From assembly GCA_007922305.1 (NCBI GenBank), contig ML677365.1, positions 20,021,363-20,085,362 of the forward strand: 64,000 nucleotides of DNA, written 5' to 3'. Of the stretch, positions 60,906 through 64,000 are shown piece after piece. The notes under the pieces are model-generated. The model was given only the letters and a program-made list of their open reading frames with translations, made no database searches and had not been told where the DNA came from. Every line of letters begins with the position of its first letter. The stretch's first letter is position 1. Source of the stretch: Dermatemys mawii. Taxonomy: Eukaryota > Chordata > Testudines > Dermatemydidae. A program made the position numbers and the translations under genes.

Positions 60906-62588
60906 CTACTCGGCGCTTCTTGGCTTGTCTCTTGTATTCATTAAATGGAGCATCTCGTCACTGTCCAGCAATAGTCTGCAAGCATTCATGGGCTCCATTT
61001 GCCCTGATAGCGTTTCTCCATTGTTGCAATGTCCTGGTGAAATCGCTCGCCGTGCTCGTCGCTCACTGCTCCGCAGTTCGGTGGAAAAAAATCTAGATGA
61101 GAGTGCAAAAAAATGTCTCTTTAGTGACATGTTGCAACCAAGGCTTTTGTATGCCTTGAGGAGGTTTTCCACCAACAACCTGTAGTTGTCTGCCTTGTTG
61201 TTTCCGAGAAAATGTATTGCCGCTGACTGGAAGGCTTTCCACGCCGTCTTTTGCTTGCCACGCAGTGCATGGTCAAATGCATCATCTCGAAGAAGTTCAC
61301 GAATCTAAGGACCAACAAAGACACCTTCCTTTATCTTAGCTTCACTTAACCTTGGAAATTTTCCACGGAGATACTTGAAAGCTGCTTGTGTTTTGTTAAT
61401 GGCCTTGACAAAGTTCTTCATCAGACCCAGCTTGATGTGTAAGGGTGGTAACAAAATCTTCCTTGATTCAACAAGTGGTGGATGCTGAACACTTTTCCTC
61501 CCAGGCTCCAATGACTGTCGGAGTGGCCAATCTTTCTTGATGTAGTGGGAATCTCTTGCACGACTATCCCATTCGCAGAGAAAACAGCAGTACTTTGTGT
61601 ATGCAGTCTGCAGACCAAGTAAGAGAGCAACAACCTTCAAATCGCCACAAAGCTGCCACTGATGTCGGTCATAGTTTAGGCACCTCAAAAGTTGTTTCAT
61701 GTTGTCATAGGTTTGCTTCATATGGACTGCATGACCAACTGGAATCGATGGCAAAACATTGCCATTATGCAGCAAAACAGCTTTAAGACTCGTCTTCGAT
61801 GAATCAATGAAGAGTCTCCACTCATCTGGATCGTGAACGATGTTGAGGGCTGCCATCGCACCATCGATGTTGTTGCAGGCTACAAGATCACCTTCCATGA
61901 AGAAGAATGGGACAAGATCCTTTTGACGGTCACGGAACATGGAAACCCTAACATCACCTGCCAGGAGATTCCACTGCTGTAGTCTGGAGCCCAACAGCTC
62001 TGCCTTACTCTTGGGTAGTTCCAAATCCCTGACAAGGTCATTCAGTTCAGCTTGTGTTATGACGTGTGGTTCAGAGGAGGAGGATGGGAGAAAATGTGGG
62101 TCCTGTGACATTGATGGTTCAGGACCAGAAGTTTCATCCTCTTCCTCTTCCTCATCTGACTCAAGTGAGAATGATTCTGGTGCATCAGGAACCAGCAGTC
62201 CTTCTCTGTGGGGTATTGGGCGTATAGCTGATGGAATGTTTGGATAATGCACAGTCCACTTTTTCTTCTTTGACACACCTTTCCCAACTGGAGGCACCAT
62301 GCAGAAGTAACAATTGCTGATATGATCTGTTGGCTCTCTCCAAATCATTGGCACTGCAAAAGGCATAGATTTCCTTTTCCTGTTCAACCACTGGCGAAGA
62401 TTTGTTGCACAAGTGTTTCAGCGTATGTGTGGGGCCCACCTCTTGTCCTGATCTCCAATTTTGCAGCCAAAATGAAGGTGATAGGCTTTCTTAACCATAG
62501 TGGTTATACTGCGCTTTTATGATGCAAAAGTCACTTCACCACAAACATAGCAGAAGTTATCTGCACTGTTCACCCAAGTACGAGGCAT
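60906..62588 (-). pseudogene. Inactivated transposon-type gene of unassigned class
   Basis: The minus strand encodes, from ATG 62588, MPRTWVNSADNFCYVCGEV... with paired CxxC cysteines, then a long open part (62387-61305) with an acidic run, LLGSRLQQWNLLAGDVRVSM, DPDEWRLFIDSSKTSLKAVL, YTKYCCFLCEWDSRARDSHY and HIKLGLMKNFVKAINKTQAA. I recall near-identical proteins in many animals, present in multiple copies, so this is a mobile-element protein, but I cannot name its class. Breaks: TAA in the N-terminal part, TGA before the long part, TAG after VFVGP (61307-61305), and a frameshift after CNMSLK near 61120. It lacks splice-site evidence. The 3' flank (60540-60900) is AT-rich, probably its trailer. 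Confidence 0.75.
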
Positions 62589-63070
62589 CTCTGCTCACTT
62601 TGGCTAAACAGAAATGTGTCCCTTTGCAAAATCAAACACTGACAAATAAGAGAGCACGACACTGTATGATTTCTAGAGCTGACATAGGGCAATTTGTTCA
62701 GCAGAGTGATGTAATCTTCGTTATGATAGCATCATCCATGACTTCTAGGAATAACATGATGCAATTCATATCATGTATGACGCAATACCAGCTTCAGATT
62801 GCATCATTCATTGTTTTGCCTAAAAAGCAAGTACTGTCCAAACCCAGTCATAGATTTATTCATAGATCCAGTCAAAGATGTATTTTAGTCATTTCTGGTT
62901 TAAATTGAGATCCCTTCCCTTTATAACTCACTTATCCTCTGCCATTCCCATGTCAAGGGTCGTATATACTGACCCAATGGCATATCTTGAAAACTAGAGC
63001 CAATCAACAATTTTAAGCATCATTTTCGTTCTCAGTGACCCAGAATTAGTAAAGTTTGACTACATTTATT

Positions 63071-63360
63071 TCAGAAGCATTTTGGCTGTAGAGCAGTGTT
63101 ATCAGCATGGATACGTCCTCTAGAATGGTAGGCGAACCATGAAGGGATATGTGATTTTTTTCCACATCCAGCACATAAATATATTGGGACACCAGCTATA
63201 ACAGTGCCATGTAAATGCCTGCTCTCACTTTCAGGTGAAGTAAACAAGAAGCAGGCAACATTATCTCCTGAAAAGGTAATCAAACTTGTTTGTCTGAGCA
63301 ATTGACTGAACAAGAAGTAGGACTGAGTGGACGTTTAGGCTCTAAAGTTTTACATTATTT
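63071..63360 (-). mobile_element. hAT fragment, minus orientation
   Basis: Shares AACAAGAAGTAGGACTGAGTGG, CTCTAAAGTTTTACATT and CCATGTAAATG...CTCTCACTTTCAGGTGA with the hAT copies at 56500-57582 and (inverted) 59665-60535. Only the part corresponding to 57000-57240 is present. Confidence 0.65.
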
Positions 63361-63541
63361 TCACTTGTGTGCATTAAATGTTTATTATAGAAACTGAATG
63401 GCCTAATATACAGTGGAAAAAGACAAAGAACTTTCATTCAGGCCTTTACGTACAATAGGTTCAATTCTGTAGAAAGTTTTTCCAAATTATAAAAGTACTT
63501 TTATGTGTGTCCAAATTTCAGAGAGAGATTTTACAATGGTA

Positions 63542-63790
63542 GCAAGTTGTGGTGAGTTGGCTCCCCATCTGTCACAATTTGTTACCCCTGGACCAGACGA
63601 TTGGGATAGATGAGAGAGAGTAAATTGTGACTGATGAATCCCCATCCATCACCACTTATTATGCCTCGACCAGGAAATGAGGAAAGGTCAGAAGTACTGT
63701 ATTGTGAGGGGTAAACCCCATTATCACAACTTGCTATCCCTGGACTAGAGAATGGGGAAAGGGAGAGGCTGCAAGTTGTGACAGGTCAGC
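63542..63790. repeat. Diverged tandem repeat, about 76-bp unit, three copies plus part
   Basis: Units start near 63542, 63620, 63697 and 63771. Each carries a (G)TTGTG...TCCCCAT(C/T)...ATCACAACTTG(C)TATCCCTGGAC...GAATGGGGAAAGG-like series with 20-30 percent divergence by eye. The unit also contains short inverted pieces (TTGTGA and TCACAA). Confidence 0.75.
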
Positions 63791-64000
63791 AAAAGAGAAC
63801 ACCTAGATGTCAGTAACTGTTACCACTAACAGCCACAGTGCAATGCTATGGCACATGGCAAGGGAAGCAGTAGTGGGGTGCTTGGGAAGAGACTCCACCT
63901 CCCAAAGGTAAAGGGTGCATCTGGGGGAGCAGGAGAGCCTGGTAGTCAGGGCCCTCTACCACATCTAAGCACACCAAACACTGAAACAGCATATCAGCAT
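63791..64000. other. Unassigned sequence at window end
   Basis: About 210 bases of mixed composition with no open frame or repeat that I recognise. Confidence 0.5.

Noticed and set aside
61939..62247. Plus-strand serine-rich frame
   Set aside because: Antisense of the acidic stretch of the transposon-type pseudogene.
1..64000. CRISPR arrays, operons, riboswitches or other prokaryotic systems
   Set aside because: The window is vertebrate nuclear DNA; the tandem repeats seen lack the repeat-spacer pattern.

Overview
The window is vertebrate nuclear DNA, most likely from a turtle. The evidence is the conserved gene pair LRRC69-SLC26A7, both on the minus strand, and a repeat load typical of turtle genomes: Harbinger elements with Myb-like partner genes, several hAT, pogo/Tigger-like and other short DNA transposons, CR1 fragments, a Penelope-like element, tRNA-derived SINEs and GC-rich interspersed repeats. 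Species assignment is inference from remembered repeat families; the gene assignments rest on exon-by-exon translation.

Two host genes are present. LRRC69 runs right to left from a CpG-island promoter near 59.3 kb to a stop codon at 26315. I could assemble a full open frame of 347 codons from eight exons with consensus splice sites and matching phases. Downstream on the same strand lies the first coding exon of SLC26A7 (6473-6665), starting with the ATG; the rest of that gene lies beyond the left edge. No third host gene was recognised, so more than 95 percent of the window is intron, intergenic DNA and mobile elements.

Layout. 1-6472: SLC26A7 intron with a pogo/Tigger-like MITE nested in a palindromic repeat, a CR1 fragment and a turtle-type MITE. 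6769-26314: region between the two genes (it probably also holds SLC26A7 upstream exons that I could not identify), with a striking pair of 312-bp inverted arms at 12.2-13.0 kb, Penelope-terminal and SINE fold-backs at 14.3-14.8 kb, a large GC-rich repeat at 15.3-16.4 kb and a 688-bp Harbinger MITE at 17.1-17.8 kb. 26315-59261: LRRC69, whose introns hold a 4.36-kb apparently intact autonomous Harbinger element (35970-40325), two hAT MITEs with visible 8-bp target duplications, a solo LTR with a perfect 5-bp duplication, a decayed Penelope-like element and hAT remnants. 59.5-64 kb: upstream of LRRC69, an inactivated multi-kilobase element coding for a widespread protein of transposon type that I cannot place in a class, flanked by oppositely oriented hAT pieces, then a small tandem repeat.

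The most notable object is the Harbinger element. It has matching termini, a TTA target duplication on each side, an uninterrupted DDE transposase with all three catalytic residues, a two-exon Myb/SANT-like gene on the opposite strand with intact splice sites, back-to-back polyadenylation signals where the two genes converge, arrays of TAGCGCTA-type palindromes at both ends, and a third exon-like 100-codon open frame of unknown origin inside the Myb gene intron. The 688-bp MITE at 17.1 kb shares its ends and is a deletion derivative of the same family with foreign filler.
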